Shown here one piece after another: positions 10,869 through 22,789 of a DNA stretch of 64,000 nucleotides; the stretch's first letter is position 1; each line of letters opens with the position of its first letter. Location of the stretch: positions 16,079-80,078 of the forward strand of contig WHUB01000011.1 in NCBI GenBank assembly GCA_009377395.1. The letters are read 5' to 3'. Position numbers and translations under genes: made by a program. The notes under the pieces are model-generated. The model was given only the letters and a program-made list of their open reading frames with translations, was not told the DNA's origin and made no database searches. The DNA comes from Actinophytocola sp. Lineage in GTDB: Bacteria; Actinomycetota; Actinomycetes; Mycobacteriales; Pseudonocardiaceae.

Positions 10869-11795
10869 TCGGCGGGACCGCTTGGGCATCAGGTCGTAGA
10901 GGCCCTTACGGGGGCCGGTGTCGTTGCGGTTGCGGGCACCGGCCACCTCGTTGATGAAGTCCTCGAAGACGAACTCCTCGGACGGCTCCGGCACCGAGGC
11001 CGACGGGGTGTGCTTGCGGTGGCTCTCCAATGCCGCCGCGATCTGGTGCAGCGCGCCGGTCTGCGCGCAGTGCGGCGCGAACGTGGTGACCGGGATGCCG
11101 CGCGAGGCCGCCTCGTTGACGACAACACCCATCGCGATGTGCGGCAGTACCTGGATGCCGACGGCGTGCAACTCCCGCAGCGCCGCCTCGGCATAGCCGG
11201 TCATCGGCCTGCGATACAGCCCGGGCACCAGCCCGTAGTACTGCACCGGCGAGCGGTCGACGAGCTGCTCCAGGTGGTTCACCTGCTCCCGCAGCAGCCG
11301 CAGCGCCCTGATGCTGGTGCGGTCCGGCTGCACCGGCACCAGCACGCCATGGGTCGCGGCGAGGGCGTTGTTGGTGAGCAGGTCGAGCGCGGGCGGGCAG
11401 TCGATGATCACGTGGTCGTAGTGGGCGAACTGCAACACCCGGGCCAGCTCCCAGCCGGGCATGCGGAACTGGTCCAGCCTGCGCACCAGGTCGAACATGC
11501 CCGGCGCGGTCGGGATGACGTCGAGACAACCACCCTGGCCAACCGAGCAGCGCGGGTGCGCCACCACCAGCTCCTCGACCGGTCCCTTCCACATCTTGCT
11601 CAGCGCCATCGGCAGACTCGGCCTGCCAGCCGGGGTCTCGGGCAGGCCGAGGAACTCGGTCGTCGCGTGCCCTTGCGGGTCGAGGTCGACCAGCAGGACG
11701 CGCTTGCCCTGCTCGGCGAGTGCTGCTGCGGCCCCAACACTGAGCGACGTCTTGCCGACGCCGCCCTTCTGGTTGACCACCGAGGTGATCTGCAT
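10866..11795 (-). CDS. ParA/Soj-family P-loop ATPase
   Basis: A 309-aa protein of the ParA/MinD ATPase family. The deviant Walker A motif is KGGVGKTS (10-17), with the signature lysine at the first position; Walker A-prime is LVDLDPQGHAT and Walker B is VIIDCPPALDLL. No partner parB lies next to it, so it is not the main chromosome segregation parAB pair. Orphan ParA proteins position other cargo. The start is set at the ATG at 11795; GTG at 11801 is two codons upstream in frame and equally possible. The C-terminal tail is basic (GLYDLMPKRSRR). Confidence 0.9.
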   Translation of the reverse strand: MQITSVVNQKGGVGKTSLSVGAAAALAEQGKRVLLVDLDPQGHATTEFLGLPETPAGRPSLPMALSKMWKGPVEELVVAHPRCSVGQGGCLDVIPTAPGMFDLVRRLDQFRMPGWELARVLQFAHYDHVIIDCPPALDLLTNNALAATHGVLVPVQPDRTSIRALRLLREQVNHLEQLVDRSPVQYYGLVPGLYRRPMTGYAEAALRELHAVGIQVLPHIAMGVVVNEAASRGIPVTTFAPHCAQTGALHQIAAALESHRKHTPSASVPEPSEEFVFEDFINEVAGARNRNDTGPRKGLYDLMPKRSRR

Positions 11796-11931
11796 AACCA
11801 CGGTAACTGTCCCCGATCGTGGTCGAACGGATGAAGTGCAACCGGCGCGACGGTGTCTGCACCGTAGTCGATCACAGCATGTTCACGCGCCAGGACGCGC
11901 CCGCGACACACCCACGGTGGTTCGTCGTGCC

Positions 11932-12819
11932 TCAGTCCGCGCGGTCGAGCACCGTCTCGTCACCGCCGTCCGGCTCCGGCCAGCCGGGGTATGCCGGCGG
12001 GACGCCGCCGAACTCGGGACACCGGGCCTTGTGGTCGCACCAGTTGCACAGCTTGCTGCGGTTCGCCCGGAAATCACCCGTCTTGCCCGCTTTGAGGATG
12101 GCCTGCCAGATGGCTTCCAGCGTGCGTTCGAAGCGGCGCAGCTCGGCCTCGTCCGGCGCGTAGGTCAGCGACTGCCCGTCGGTGAGGTAGAGCAGCTTGA
12201 GCTGATGCGGCACCTCGCCCCGCAGCCGCCACAGCACCAGCGCGTAGAACTTCATCTGGAACATCGCCTTGACCTCGCCGATCTCGCGCGGGGCGGCGCC
12301 GGTCTTGTAGTCGACGATGCGCACCTCGCCGGTCTCGGCGACGTCGACCCGGTCGATGTAGCCACGCAGCCGCACGCCCGAGCCGAGCTCGGTCTCCACC
12401 CGCTGCTCACAGGCCTGCGGCTCGAGCGCGCTGGGGTCCTCGAGGCTGAAGTAGGTGTCCAGCAGCTCACCGGCCGCTGCCGGCCAGTTCGCCGCATCCG
12501 CGCCACCGTCCTCTTCGAACAGAACCGTCCACTCCGGATTCTGCTCGGACAGCTCCGCCCACACCGGGTCGAGCAGCTCCTTGGCCTTGGCGGGCACGCG
12601 CTGCTCGGCGGGCAGCGCGAACAGCCGCTCCAGTACGGCGTGCACCAGGGTACCTCGCACCTGCGCCTTGCTCGGCGTCTCCGGGATCTTGTCGACGGCG
12701 CGGAAGCGGTACAGCAGCGGGCACTGCTTGAAGTCGCTCGCCCGCGACGGTGAGAGCGCGGGCCTACGCTGCTCCGTCGGCTCGGCCGCCGGTGGCAGCT
12801 CGGTTGCTGACTGGGTCAT
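11932..12819 (-). CDS. RecB-family PD-(D/E)XK nuclease with probable 4Fe-4S site
   Basis: A 295-aa protein of the PF12705 RecB/Cas4-like nuclease family, homologous in position and type to Rv2119. It shows LSPSRASDFKQCPLLYRFR at the N-terminus, the His motif GTLVHAVLERLF, the Asp motif and the catalytic IVDYKTG. Cys33 and a C-terminal LCNWCDHKARCPEF triplet form the four-cysteine set that holds a 4Fe-4S cluster in Cas4/AddB-type nucleases. No CRISPR array or cas genes are nearby, so the role is probably DNA repair. It is divergent from the protease gene at 12960. Confidence 0.88.
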   Translation of the reverse strand: MTQSATELPPAAEPTEQRRPALSPSRASDFKQCPLLYRFRAVDKIPETPSKAQVRGTLVHAVLERLFALPAEQRVPAKAKELLDPVWAELSEQNPEWTVLFEEDGGADAANWPAAAGELLDTYFSLEDPSALEPQACEQRVETELGSGVRLRGYIDRVDVAETGEVRIVDYKTGAAPREIGEVKAMFQMKFYALVLWRLRGEVPHQLKLLYLTDGQSLTYAPDEAELRRFERTLEAIWQAILKAGKTGDFRANRSKLCNWCDHKARCPEFGGVPPAYPGWPEPDGGDETVLDRAD

Positions 12820-12946
12820 GCGCGTCCCATCTCGTATCGCTCTGCGTTCTGGTTCGCACCCTAGAGCAGATCACCGACAACTCCCGGCGCGACACGGGCG
12901 GCATCGGCAACCGGGCGTCATCACGTGCGCCCCACACGAAACGCTC

Positions 12947-12952
12947 TAGGCT
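12947..12952 (+). promoter_or_regulatory. -10 hexamer TAGGCT, leaderless site-2 protease gene
   Basis: TAGGCT lies 7 nt before the GTG at 12960, predicting a leaderless transcript. Confidence 0.5.
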
Positions 12953-12959
12953 TTGACGC

Positions 12960-15012
<2,053 letters not shown>

Positions 15013-15015
15013 ACG

Positions 15016-15567
15016 CTACTGGCCGAGGCACCACGAGCCGCCCTCGAACTTGGCGGGCAGCGCTCCCTTGTGTGTCTTGCCGTTGGCGGTGATCTCGAAC
15101 GGCACCACGGCGAAGCCGCCCCGGATCTTCGGCTCGCCGGTCACCGAGGCGGTGGTGCCCTGCGGCGCCTTGCTGAAGTCCGGCTGCCTGTTCTTCAGGC
15201 AGCTCACCTGGCTCGCCAGGTTCTCGTCACGCTGGTTGATGGCGGTCGCCATCGTCTCGGCCACCTTGCGCACGTCGGCGACGTCTTCGGGGGTGCCGCC
15301 CTGCGGACTCTGCGCCGCCGCTGAGTTGTTGGCCTGCGCCTGCTGGGAGGCGGTGTCGTCACTGAGGAAGTAGCCCGGTTGCCAGAACCCCGTCACCGCG
15401 ACCGCCGCGCCCGCGACGAGCAGCAGCGCCGCCGTGATGCCGACGATCAGTCGGGTCTTCTTCCGCTTGCCGGAGCCTTGCTCGGTGGTTTCGGCCTCGG
15501 TGGCTTCCGGCTGCTCCTCCTGCCCTTCCTGGTCGTCGGGCTCAGGCTGCTGCTGCGATTCCGTCAT
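15016..15567 (-). CDS. Single-pass membrane-anchored protein, GFWQPG family (paralogue 1)
   Basis: A 183-aa protein: an acidic Gln/Glu-rich cytoplasmic N-terminus (1-33), basic KRKKTR stop, one transmembrane helix (about 39-60), then GFWQPGYF (60-67) and an extracytoplasmic domain. That domain looks like the small NTF2-like fold of actinobacterial membrane-anchored proteins and has two cysteines (VSCLKNRQ and SWCLGQ) that could form a disulfide. The start is the ATG at 15567; an upstream in-frame ATG adds 18 unconserved residues. It is the third of three tandem relatives (16824 to 15016) downstream of the mpa promoter region. No function is known. Confidence 0.75.
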   Translation of the reverse strand: MTESQQQPEPDDQEGQEEQPEATEAETTEQGSGKRKKTRLIVGITAALLLVAGAAVAVTGFWQPGYFLSDDTASQQAQANNSAAAQSPQGGTPEDVADVRKVAETMATAINQRDENLASQVSCLKNRQPDFSKAPQGTTASVTGEPKIRGGFAVVPFEITANGKTHKGALPAKFEGGSWCLGQ

Positions 15568-15631
15568 GCCGCGAGCGTATCTCGGACGGTAGGCTCCCGT
15601 GTTTCCCGCCGTGTTGGGCACTCCGTCCCGG

Positions 15632-16117
15632 TCAGTCCGGTTTGGATACCGCTGTCACGAAACACCACCGGTTGCCGTCCCAGCGCAGCCGCATGGCGCC
15701 GTGCCGGTGCTGGCCGTCCTCGCTGACGCGGAATGGCACCTCCGCCGTGAAGCCGATGACGCGGGGCTTTCCCTCGCGCGAGAACCTGACGGTGTCGGAG
15801 AAGCCGTCGAAGAGGTGGCCGGAGACTTTGGTGAGCTGACACGCCATCGCCCGCAGCGGCACGATATTCCGCTGGTTGTAGGCGCGGAGGATGTCGTCGG
15901 CCGCCGCGACGGCCTTGGGCGCCCCGCCCGGTTCCGGGCCGGGCAGCGCCGGCAGCCGCCGCATCGAGGTGTCCGACCGGAACTCCGATGCCCGCGGCTG
16001 GCCGGTGTTCCGGGGCCGCTCGTCGTCGCCGGTGACGACCATGGCGGCGATCAGCCCGACGGCGGCGACCACCGTGCCCCAGGCGACGACGTTCGCGATT
16101 CGCTCGCTGGTGGGCAT
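15632..16117 (-). CDS. Single-pass membrane-anchored protein (paralogue 2)
   Basis: A 161-aa protein with a short N-terminus, one transmembrane helix (about 11-29, VVAWGTVVAAVGLIAAMVV) and an extracytoplasmic domain of about 110 residues. It lacks the GFWQPG motif but keeps the two-cysteine pattern of its neighbours (AMACQL and RWCFV). Its ATG overlaps the stop of the upstream gene as TGATG, so translation is coupled and the longer start eight codons upstream is less likely. It is the middle gene of the three-gene cluster. Function unknown. Confidence 0.72.
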   Translation of the reverse strand: MPTSERIANVVAWGTVVAAVGLIAAMVVTGDDERPRNTGQPRASEFRSDTSMRRLPALPGPEPGGAPKAVAAADDILRAYNQRNIVPLRAMACQLTKVSGHLFDGFSDTVRFSREGKPRVIGFTAEVPFRVSEDGQHRHGAMRLRWDGNRWCFVTAVSKPD

Positions 16118-16824
16118 CACGTGACGCCCGAGGCGCACCACGAGCCGTTGACCCGCCGCAGCTCGAGATCGACCTTCTTGCTGCTACCCGACCGGGTGAG
16201 AATGAGCGGAACCTTGGCGGTGTCGCCGGTGATTATCGGTTCGCCGCTCGCCGAGACGGTGAGGTCCTCGGGAAAGCCCTCGTAGTCGGACTGCCGTTCT
16301 TTTCTCGGATCGCAGGACACCGGCTTGACCTGGTTCGCGTCCCGGTTGTTGATGCCCGCGACGACCGTGTCGGTGATCTGGCGGATCTTCGCACGGTCGC
16401 CGCTGGACGGCGGCGCCGGGGTCGTCGGCTCGCTCGGCTGGGTGGGGTCGGGTTTCGGCACCGTGGTCGTCGGCGTTTCGATGACCGTCACCCTTTCCCC
16501 ACTCGCGGCGTGGGCGGGGTCGGCGCGGAAGAAGCCGGGCTGCCAGAAGCCGGTGACACCGACGATGCCGCCGGTGAGCAGCAGTAGGGCGAGCACAAGG
16601 CCGATGACGAGCCCGGTCCTGCCCTCGTGCTTCGGCGGTTCGGGCGGCGGGGTTCCGCCGGGTGGCATGCCGTAGCCGGACTGCTGCTGGTAGGGGGTTT
16701 GCTGGCCGTAGTACGGCCGGTGCGGGAACTGCTGTCCCTGGTAGCCGGGATAGCCGGGGTACTGCTGGCCGTAGCCCGCGCCACCGTAGGGGTCGGACGG
16801 CGGCGGTTGCGGCGGGTACGTCAT
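16117..16824 (-). CDS. Pro/Gln/Tyr-rich single-pass membrane protein, GFWQPG family (paralogue 3)
   Basis: A 235-aa protein. Residues 1-65 are low-complexity Pro/Gly/Tyr/Gln (QQYPGYPGYQGQQ-like). A transmembrane helix spans about 70-91, followed by GFWQPGFF (92-99), a Thr/Pro-rich linker and an extracytoplasmic domain with Cys in VSCDPRKE and SWCASG. It is clearly related to the gene at 15016. Such proline-rich tails occur in many actinobacterial envelope proteins. The AGGGGAG ribosome-binding site supports the ATG at 16824. It heads the operon and is divergent from mpa. Function unknown. Confidence 0.75.
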   Translation of the reverse strand: MTYPPQPPPSDPYGGAGYGQQYPGYPGYQGQQFPHRPYYGQQTPYQQQSGYGMPPGGTPPPEPPKHEGRTGLVIGLVLALLLLTGGIVGVTGFWQPGFFRADPAHAASGERVTVIETPTTTVPKPDPTQPSEPTTPAPPSSGDRAKIRQITDTVVAGINNRDANQVKPVSCDPRKERQSDYEGFPEDLTVSASGEPIITGDTAKVPLILTRSGSSKKVDLELRRVNGSWCASGVT

Positions 16825-17192
16825 GGAACTCCCCTCGTTCCCTCAGCGCGAACACGCGCGAAGCCCCCAGGCAACCGTTATCGAACGGTAGCTGCGGCGT
16901 GCGTACGCGATTACCGGAAGCAGGGTGGCACACCTGGAGTCGCTGCGCACAGACGGGGAGTGGCGATCACAGCGAGGTCGTCATTCGGGCGGCTCAGCAT
17001 CTCGCACACGCCGTGCGGGGGCGTTAACGGTTCGTGACGGATCGGCAGACGGGATATGTACCGTGTCGGAGCATTGCGTTCTATTTCGCATCCTGATCTT
17101 TACGCGACGCGCCCGTTCTGTAATGCCGAAGGGCTTTGCATGACGGTGATCGCCGGTACCGTTGAGGGAAATAGCGCGCGAGGAGGTGCCGC
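16825..17192. other. 368-bp divergent intergenic region upstream of mpa
   Basis: No convincing gene is present. The region must hold the promoters of the membrane-protein operon (reverse) and mpa (forward). Visible elements are the inverted repeat at 16874-16889 and, on the forward strand, TACCGT (17157-17162) as a possible -10 for mpa. AGGAGG lies 5 nt before the mpa ATG. Confidence 0.5.
16874..16889. promoter_or_regulatory. Inverted repeat ACCGTT-ATCG-AACGGT
   Basis: A perfect 6+4+6 inverted repeat lies 50 bp upstream of the membrane-protein operon start, in the promoter zone. It could be an operator; no regulator gene is adjacent. Confidence 0.4.
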
Positions 17193-19037
17193 ATGCAACA
17201 GGACCGCCCCGGTGGCAGGCATGAGGAAGCCGACCCAAGAGAGAGCGGCGGCACGGCGGACTCAGCTGCCGCGAGTGCCGCGAGTGACACCGAAATCACC
17301 CAGGAACAGGAACGGCAGATCCGGTTCCTCGAAGAGGAGGTCGCACTGCTCCGGCGAAGGGCAGCGGGTTCGCCCAACAGCGACCGTGTCCTCGAGCAGC
17401 GCCTCGCGGAGGCTTCGGAGCGAATAGCCCAGCTCACCGAACGCAACGCCAAGCTGGTCGAGACGCTCCGAGACGCGCGCGGCCAACTGATGGCGCTGCG
17501 GGAGGAAGTCGACCGGCTCGCCCAGCCGCCAAGCGGTTATGGCGTGTTCCTGGAGCGCTACGAGGACGGCACGGTCGACGTGTTCACCTCGGGCCGCAAG
17601 ATGCGGGTGTCGGTGTCGCCGACGGTCGAGGTCGACTCGCTGCGGCGCGGCCAGGCGCTTCGGCTCAACGAGGCACTGACCGTCGTCGAGTCCGGTGACT
17701 ACGAACGCACCGGCGAGGTCTACGCATTGCGCGAAGTTCTCCCCCCGCTGGGTGAAGATGGCCCGTCACGAGCACTTGTCGTCGGCCACGCCGACGAGGA
17801 GCGGATCGTGTGGCTGTCCGACCCGCTCGTCGACGACGTGCTCAAGTCGGGCGACTCGGTGCTCGTCGACAGCAAGGCGGGGTACGCGTACGAGCGGGTG
17901 CCCAAGGCCGAGGTCGAGGACCTGGTGCTGGAGGAGGTGCCCGACGTCCGCTACGAGGACATCGGTGGCCTGTTCCGGCAGATCGAGCAGATTCGGGACG
18001 CCGTCGAGCTGCCGTTCCTGCACGCCGACCTGTACCGGGAGTACCAGCTCCGGCCGCCGAAGGGTGTGCTGCTCTACGGCCCGCCCGGCTGCGGCAAGAC
18101 GCTGATCGCCAAGGCCGTCGCCAACTCGCTGGCCAAGCAGGTGGCCGAAGGCAAGGGCGACGCGGCGGGGATCCGGGAAGCCAAGTCGTACTTCCTGAAC
18201 ATCAAGGGCCCCGAGCTGCTGAACAAGTTCGTCGGCGAGACCGAGCGTCACATCAGGCTGATCTTCCAGCGGGCACGGGAGAAGGCGTCGGAAGGCACGC
18301 CGGTCATCGTGTTCTTCGACGAGATGGACTCGATCTTCCGCACCCGTGGCAGCGGTGTGTCGTCCGACGTCGAGACGACGATCGTGCCGCAGCTGCTCAG
18401 CGAGATCGACGGCGTCGAGGGCCTGGAGAACGTGATCGTCATCGGCGCCTCCAACCGGGAGGACATGATCGACCCGGCGATCCTGCGGCCAGGCAGGCTC
18501 GACGTGAAGATCAAGATCGAGCGGCCGGACGCGGAGGCGGCCAAGGACATCTTCTCCAAGTACCTGCTCGATGGCCTGCCGATCCATAGCGACGATCTCG
18601 CCGAGTTCAGCGGCGACACGACGGCGACGGTCGACGCGATGATCCAGCACACCGTCGAGCGGATGTACGAGGAGAGCGACGACAACCGCTTCCTGGAGGT
18701 CACCTACGCGAACGGCGACAAGGAGGTGCTGTACTTCCGGGACTTCAACTCCGGCGCGATGATCCAGAACATCGTGGACCGGGCGAAGAAGGCCGCGATC
18801 AAGTCGGTGCTCGAGACCCAGCAGCCGGGTCTGCGGGTGCAGCACCTGCTCGACGCGATCGTGGACGAGTTCGCCGAGAACGAGGACCTGCCCAACACCA
18901 CCAACCCGGATGACTGGGCCAGGATCTCGGGCAAGAAGGGCGAGCGGATCGTCTACATCCGGACCCTGGTGACCGGCAAGAACCAGGATTCCGGCCGGGC
19001 GATCGACACCGCCACGAACACCGGCCAGTACCTGTAA
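17193..19037 (+). CDS. mpa: Proteasome-associated AAA ATPase (Mpa/ARC)
   Basis: Mpa is the hexameric unfoldase that binds Pup through its coiled coil and threads substrates into the 20S proteasome. The 614-aa protein has an acidic N-terminus, a coiled coil (about 38-98, [18 protein letters not shown]), OB domains (about 100-240), and an AAA domain with Walker A GPPGCGKT (296-303) and Walker [13 protein letters not shown] (Asp376, Glu377). The C-terminus is QYL, the motif that docks into the alpha-ring. The ATG at 17193 has AGGAGG 5 nt upstream. A strong hairpin (19055-19089) follows, so dop is probably transcribed separately. Confidence 0.97.
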   Translation: MQQDRPGGRHEEADPRESGGTADSAAASAASDTEITQEQERQIRFLEEEVALLRRRAAGSPNSDRVLEQRLAEASERIAQLTERNAKLVETLRDARGQLMALREEVDRLAQPPSGYGVFLERYEDGTVDVFTSGRKMRVSVSPTVEVDSLRRGQALRLNEALTVVESGDYERTGEVYALREVLPPLGEDGPSRALVVGHADEERIVWLSDPLVDDVLKSGDSVLVDSKAGYAYERVPKAEVEDLVLEEVPDVRYEDIGGLFRQIEQIRDAVELPFLHADLYREYQLRPPKGVLLYGPPGCGKTLIAKAVANSLAKQVAEGKGDAAGIREAKSYFLNIKGPELLNKFVGETERHIRLIFQRAREKASEGTPVIVFFDEMDSIFRTRGSGVSSDVETTIVPQLLSEIDGVEGLENVIVIGASNREDMIDPAILRPGRLDVKIKIERPDAEAAKDIFSKYLLDGLPIHSDDLAEFSGDTTATVDAMIQHTVERMYEESDDNRFLEVTYANGDKEVLYFRDFNSGAMIQNIVDRAKKAAIKSVLETQQPGLRVQHLLDAIVDEFAENEDLPNTTNPDDWARISGKKGERIVYIRTLVTGKNQDSGRAIDTATNTGQYL

Positions 19038-19054
19038 GCACGGCCGACAGCCCA

Positions 19055-19089
19055 GGACCGGCGCGCGCTGACACGGCGTGCGCCGGTCC
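19055..19089 (+). terminator. Hairpin terminator after mpa
   Basis: Arms 19055-19068 and 19076-19089 (GGACCGGCGCGCGC / GCGTGCGCCGGTCC) pair over 14 bp with one G-U, with a 7-nt loop. The sequence after it, GTTGTCTTTC, is mildly T-rich. Confidence 0.7.
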
Positions 19090-19158
19090 GTTGTCTTTCG
19101 GGCGTTGCCCGTAGGGTGGAAGCGGGTACTCAGGACGTGGGTTGAGATTGGAGACTGC

Positions 19159-20661
19159 ATGCGGCGGATCATGGGAACCGAGGTCGAGTACGGCATCGCC
19201 GTGCCGGGAGACGCCACCGCGAACCCCGTGCTGACGTCGACGCAGATCGTGCTCGCCTACGCCGCCGCCGTCGACATCCCGCGCTCGCGCCGGGCGCGGT
19301 GGGACTACGAGGTGGAGTCGCCGCTGCGCGACGCGCGCGGGTTCGACCTCACCGGCCCCAGCAACCAGCCGCAGGACCCCGACGTCGAGGACCTCGGCGC
19401 CGCCAACGTCATCCTCACCAACGGCGCCCGGCTCTACGTCGACCACGCCCACCCGGAGTACTCCGCGCCCGAGGTCACCAACGCCTGGGACGCGGTGATC
19501 TGGGACAAGGCCGGTGAGCGGGTGATGGAGCAGGCTGCGATGAAGGCGGCCACCGTCCCGGGCCAGCCCCGGTTGCAGCTTTACAAGAACAACGTCGACG
19601 GCAAGGGCGCCAGCTACGGCACCCACGAGAACTACCTCATGGCCCGCGCGACGCCGTTCACCTCGGTGATCGGCGGGCTGACGCCGTTCTTCGTCTCCCG
19701 TCAGGTCGTGACGGGCTCGGGACGGGTCGGCATCGGCCAGCAGGGCGAAGAGGACGGCTACCAGCTGTCCCAGCGCGCCGACTACATCGAGGTCGAGGTC
19801 GGGCTGGAGACAACCCTCAAGCGCGGCATCATCAACACCCGCGACGAGCCGCACGCCGACGCGGACAAGTACCGCAGGTTGCACGTCATCATCGGCGACG
19901 CGAACCTGTCCGAGTACTCGACCTACCTCAAGCTCGGCACCACCGCGCTGGTGCTCGACATGATCGAGAGCGGGGTCAGCTTCGACGACCTCAAGCTGCG
20001 CGAACCGGTGCGGGCGGTGCGGCAGGTCAGCCACGACCCCACCCTCAAGGCCACCGTCGAGTTGGCCGACGGGCGCAAGCTCACCGGCCTCGACCTGCAG
20101 CGGATCTATCACGAGCGGGCGGTGGCGTACGCCGAACGCGAATCGAGCGAGATCAGCGAGCAGAGCAAGGACGTGCTGCGGATCTGGGGCGAGGTGCTCG
20201 ACGCGCTCGCCCGCGACCCCGACGAGTGCGCCGACCGGCTCGACTGGGTGGCCAAGCTGAAGCTGCTGGAGGGCTACCGATCGCGGGACAACCTCGGCTG
20301 GGCGGCCCCCCGGCTGCACCTGATCGACCTGCAGTACTCCGACGTGCGGCTCGACAAGGGCCTCTACAACCGCCTCGTCACCCGGGGCACCATGAAACGC
20401 CTGGTCGACGAGGACGACGTGCAGGCGGCCATCATGAACCCGCCGGACGACACCAGGGCGTACTTCCGGGGCCGCGCGCTGGAGAAGTACGCCGCGTCGA
20501 TCGCGGCGGCGTCCTGGGACTCGGTGATTTTCGATATCGGAAGGGAATCTCTGGTCCGCATCCCGACACTCGAACCGTTGCGCGGCACGAAATCGCACGT
20601 CGGGGCGCTGCTGGACGAGGCGGAGACGGCCGAGCAGCTTGTCGAGGCGCTCACCTCGTGA
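19159..20661 (+). CDS. dop: Deamidase/depupylase of Pup
   Basis: Dop deamidates the C-terminal Gln of Pup to Glu and also removes Pup from substrates. The 500-aa protein belongs to the carboxylate-amine/glutamine-synthetase-like fold. GTEVEYGI (6-13) carries the metal-binding Glu, and catalytic Asp95 lies in [11 protein letters not shown]. The Dop-specific loop (about residues 40-80, RSRRARWDY to [10 protein letters not shown]) is present and separates it from PafA. The start is the ATG at 19159; the longer open frame upstream is not conserved. It is followed by pup, prcB and prcA in the same direction with short gaps. Confidence 0.96.
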   Translation: MRRIMGTEVEYGIAVPGDATANPVLTSTQIVLAYAAAVDIPRSRRARWDYEVESPLRDARGFDLTGPSNQPQDPDVEDLGAANVILTNGARLYVDHAHPEYSAPEVTNAWDAVIWDKAGERVMEQAAMKAATVPGQPRLQLYKNNVDGKGASYGTHENYLMARATPFTSVIGGLTPFFVSRQVVTGSGRVGIGQQGEEDGYQLSQRADYIEVEVGLETTLKRGIINTRDEPHADADKYRRLHVIIGDANLSEYSTYLKLGTTALVLDMIESGVSFDDLKLREPVRAVRQVSHDPTLKATVELADGRKLTGLDLQRIYHERAVAYAERESSEISEQSKDVLRIWGEVLDALARDPDECADRLDWVAKLKLLEGYRSRDNLGWAAPRLHLIDLQYSDVRLDKGLYNRLVTRGTMKRLVDEDDVQAAIMNPPDDTRAYFRGRALEKYAASIAAASWDSVIFDIGRESLVRIPTLEPLRGTKSHVGALLDEAETAEQLVEALTS

Positions 20662-20740
20662 CGTCGTCGGCGTTTCGGACCTGACATAACGCCGGTCGTC
20701 GTAGGTAATCTGTCAGCAGAGAACTCGATCAGGAGGCGTC

Positions 20741-20935
20741 ATGGCCCAGGAGAAGATTGAGAAGCACGGCGGCGGGGACTCCGACGACGAGACCGAAGCC
20801 GCAGCCCCGGCAGGTCAGGAACGCAGGGAACAGCTCGGCGAGGACGTCGACACCATCCTCGACGAGATCGACGACGTGCTCGAGGAAAACGCCGAGGACT
20901 TCGTCCGCGCCTACGTGCAAAAGGGCGGGCAGTAG
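20741..20935 (+). CDS. pup: Prokaryotic ubiquitin-like protein Pup
   Basis: Pup is the small, largely disordered protein tag for proteasomal degradation. The 64-aa sequence is strongly acidic, with the Mpa-binding helical region DTILDEIDDVLEENAEDFV and the C-terminus KGGQ. The terminal Gln means Dop must deamidate it before PafA can use it. Length and ending match Pup of M. tuberculosis. AGGAGG precedes the ATG by 6 nt. The GC and codon use match the neighbours. Confidence 0.97.
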   Translation: MAQEKIEKHGGGDSDDETEAAAPAGQERREQLGEDVDTILDEIDDVLEENAEDFVRAYVQKGGQ

Positions 20936-21013
20936 TCTCCCCACATACGGACCCGGTCCGCACTACCCTGAGTTCGTCCGTCAGCCACATGAAGATGGGA
21001 ACCACGAGCACGT

Positions 21014-21856
21014 ATGGACTACACCTCGGCCGCATCGGCACGCGGTCCCCTTTCCGCTGCCTACCTGACCACCGGCACGTCGTCGTTCACCGACTTCCTC
21101 CGCGCGCAGGCGCCTGACCTGCTGCCGTCGCGGCCGGTGGGCGAGGGCACGCTCGTCGACGTGCCGCACGGCACCACGATCGTCGCGCTCACCTTCAACG
21201 GTGGCGTGCTCATCGCGGGGGACAGGCGGGCGACGGCGGGCACCACGGTCGCCGCCCGCGACCTGGAGAAGGTCTTCGTCACCGACGAGTACTCCGCGGT
21301 CGGGATCGCCGGCACGGCGGGCATCGCGCTTGAGATGGTGCGGCTGTACGCCGTCGAGCTGGCGCACTACGAGAAGATCGAGGGCGTCTCGCTGTCACTG
21401 GACGGCAAGGCGAACAAGCTCGCCACCATGGTCCGCTCCAACCTCGAGGTCGCGATGGCCGGGCTCGCGGCGGTGCCGATGTTCGTCGGCTTCGACCCCG
21501 ACGCCGCCGAGACCGCGACGGCCGGCCGGATCATCTCCTTCGACGTCACCGGCGCCCGCTACGAGGAGCGCGCGGGGTATCACTCCATCGGCTCCGGCTC
21601 GCCGTACGCCAAGTCGGCGCTGAAGAAGCTCTACGACCCGTCGGCGGACCGGGACGGCGCGATCCACGCCGCCATCGCCGCGCTGTACGACGCCGCCGAC
21701 GACGACACCGCGACCGGCGGACTGGACATGGTCCGCAAGATCTATCCGCAGGTGATCACCGTTACCGGCGCCGACGGCGCGGTGCAGCTGCCGGAGTCCG
21801 ATCTCGCCACGGTCGCCGAGTCCATCATCGCCGAGCGCACCGAGGCGGCGAGCTAG
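21014..21856 (+). CDS. prcB: 20S proteasome beta subunit
   Basis: PrcB carries the proteolytic active sites of the core particle. The 280-aa precursor has a 53-residue propeptide, and autocleavage is expected between Gly53 and Thr54 (PHG-TTIVAL). Thr54 then becomes the N-terminal nucleophile. Supporting residues are GDRRATAG, with the catalytic Asp/Arg region, and the Lys in [18 protein letters not shown] is the conserved Gly/Ser turn. No clear Shine-Dalgarno precedes the ATG at 21014. It lies between pup and prcA in the standard order. Confidence 0.97.
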   Translation: MDYTSAASARGPLSAAYLTTGTSSFTDFLRAQAPDLLPSRPVGEGTLVDVPHGTTIVALTFNGGVLIAGDRRATAGTTVAARDLEKVFVTDEYSAVGIAGTAGIALEMVRLYAVELAHYEKIEGVSLSLDGKANKLATMVRSNLEVAMAGLAAVPMFVGFDPDAAETATAGRIISFDVTGARYEERAGYHSIGSGSPYAKSALKKLYDPSADRDGAIHAAIAALYDAADDDTATGGLDMVRKIYPQVITVTGADGAVQLPESDLATVAESIIAERTEAAS

Positions 21857-21920
21857 CACCGGTCCCCGCCCCGCACACCACCCCGACCTCCTGCCGACCA
21901 CAGAGAGTGGAGCCTGAACC

Positions 21921-22682
21921 GTGACGATGCCGCTGTATGCCTCGCCCGAGCAGCTGATGCGCGACCGCTCGGAGTATGCCCGCAAGGGCATCTCTCGCGG
22001 GCGCAGCGTGGTGGCGATGAAGTACGCCGATGGCCTGCTGTTCGCGGCCGAGAACCCGTCGACGACGTTGCACAAGATCTCCGAGATCTACGACCGGATC
22101 GGCTTCGCGGCCGCCGGTCGCTACAGCGAGTACGAGAGCCTGCGCCGCGCCGGCATCCGCCACGTCGACCTGCAGGGCTACGCCTACGACCGCAGGGACG
22201 TCTCGGCCCGCCAGCTCGCCAACGTCTACGCGCAGACCCTCGGGTCGATTTTCACCGAGCAGGTGAAGCCGTTCGAGGTGGAGCTCGCGGTCGCGGAGGT
22301 CGGCGCCGAGGCGAGCGATGATCAGCTGTTCCGGCTGACCTACGACGGCTCCATCGTCGACGAGCCGCAGTTCCTCGTGATGGGCGGGCAGACCGACCCG
22401 GTCGTCGCCAAGCTCAAGGACAGCTACACCGACGGCTGCTCGCTCGCCGACGCGATGGGGCTCGCGGTGGCCGCCATCAAGGCCGGGCTGAGCAACGGCG
22501 CCGAGCTGGGCAAGCTGGAGGTGGCCGTGCTCGAGCGGCATCGGCCGAGGCGCGCGTTCCGCCGCATCACCGGCGCCGTGCTCGACGACCTGCTCCCCGG
22601 CGGCAAGTCGGGCGGCAGCAAGAGCAAGAGCCGCAGCAAGCCCAAGACCGAGGACAGCGGCGACAACAGCAGCAGCGAGTGA
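21921..22682 (+). CDS. prcA: 20S proteasome alpha subunit
   Basis: PrcA forms the outer rings that gate the core particle and receive the Mpa C-terminus. The 253-aa protein starts [22 protein letters not shown], the gating N-terminus and H0 helix. It has the conserved alpha-subunit text [23 protein letters not shown] and lacks an N-terminal Thr nucleophile. The C-terminal 35 residues are Ser/Lys-rich and probably disordered. The GTG at 21921 is used; an ATG two codons later is an alternative. It is 64 bp downstream of prcB. Confidence 0.96.
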   Translation: MTMPLYASPEQLMRDRSEYARKGISRGRSVVAMKYADGLLFAAENPSTTLHKISEIYDRIGFAAAGRYSEYESLRRAGIRHVDLQGYAYDRRDVSARQLANVYAQTLGSIFTEQVKPFEVELAVAEVGAEASDDQLFRLTYDGSIVDEPQFLVMGGQTDPVVAKLKDSYTDGCSLADAMGLAVAAIKAGLSNGAELGKLEVAVLERHRPRRAFRRITGAVLDDLLPGGKSGGSKSKSRSKPKTEDSGDNSSSE

Positions 22683-22776
22683 TCACGCTCGGCAACGGAG
22701 GGGCAGCGACGTTAGCCCTTCCGTCTTGTTTCGGTCTCGTTGGCATTTGCCTCACCGCATTTGCCCCGTGAGCACA

Positions 22777-22782
22777 TAGCAT
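22777..22782 (+). promoter_or_regulatory. -10 hexamer TAGCAT, leaderless pafA
   Basis: TAGCAT lies 7 nt before the pafA ATG at 22790, in the 107-bp gap after prcA. It predicts a separate leaderless transcript. Confidence 0.45.
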
Positions 22783-22789
22783 TGAGGAC

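Noticed and set aside
10866..11795. ParA as evidence of a nearby replication origin or plasmid
   Set aside because: No parB, parS-like sites, dnaA boxes or replication genes are found. The setting is ordinary chromosomal synteny.
11932..12819. Cas4-like nuclease as a sign of a CRISPR system
   Set aside because: No direct-repeat array or other cas gene is present, and the gene lies in the conserved Rv2119 position, so a general repair role is more likely.
16925..17143. A 72-codon open frame upstream of mpa
   Set aside because: It has a poor ribosome-binding site, no domain, atypical amino-acid composition, and it overlaps the region that must hold the mpa promoter.
19099..19130. GGGTAC box upstream of dop as a SigB-type promoter
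   Set aside because: The -35 match (GTTG at N16) is weak and the box lies about 30 nt from the start, unlike the two better candidates. GGGTAC occurs by chance in this base composition.
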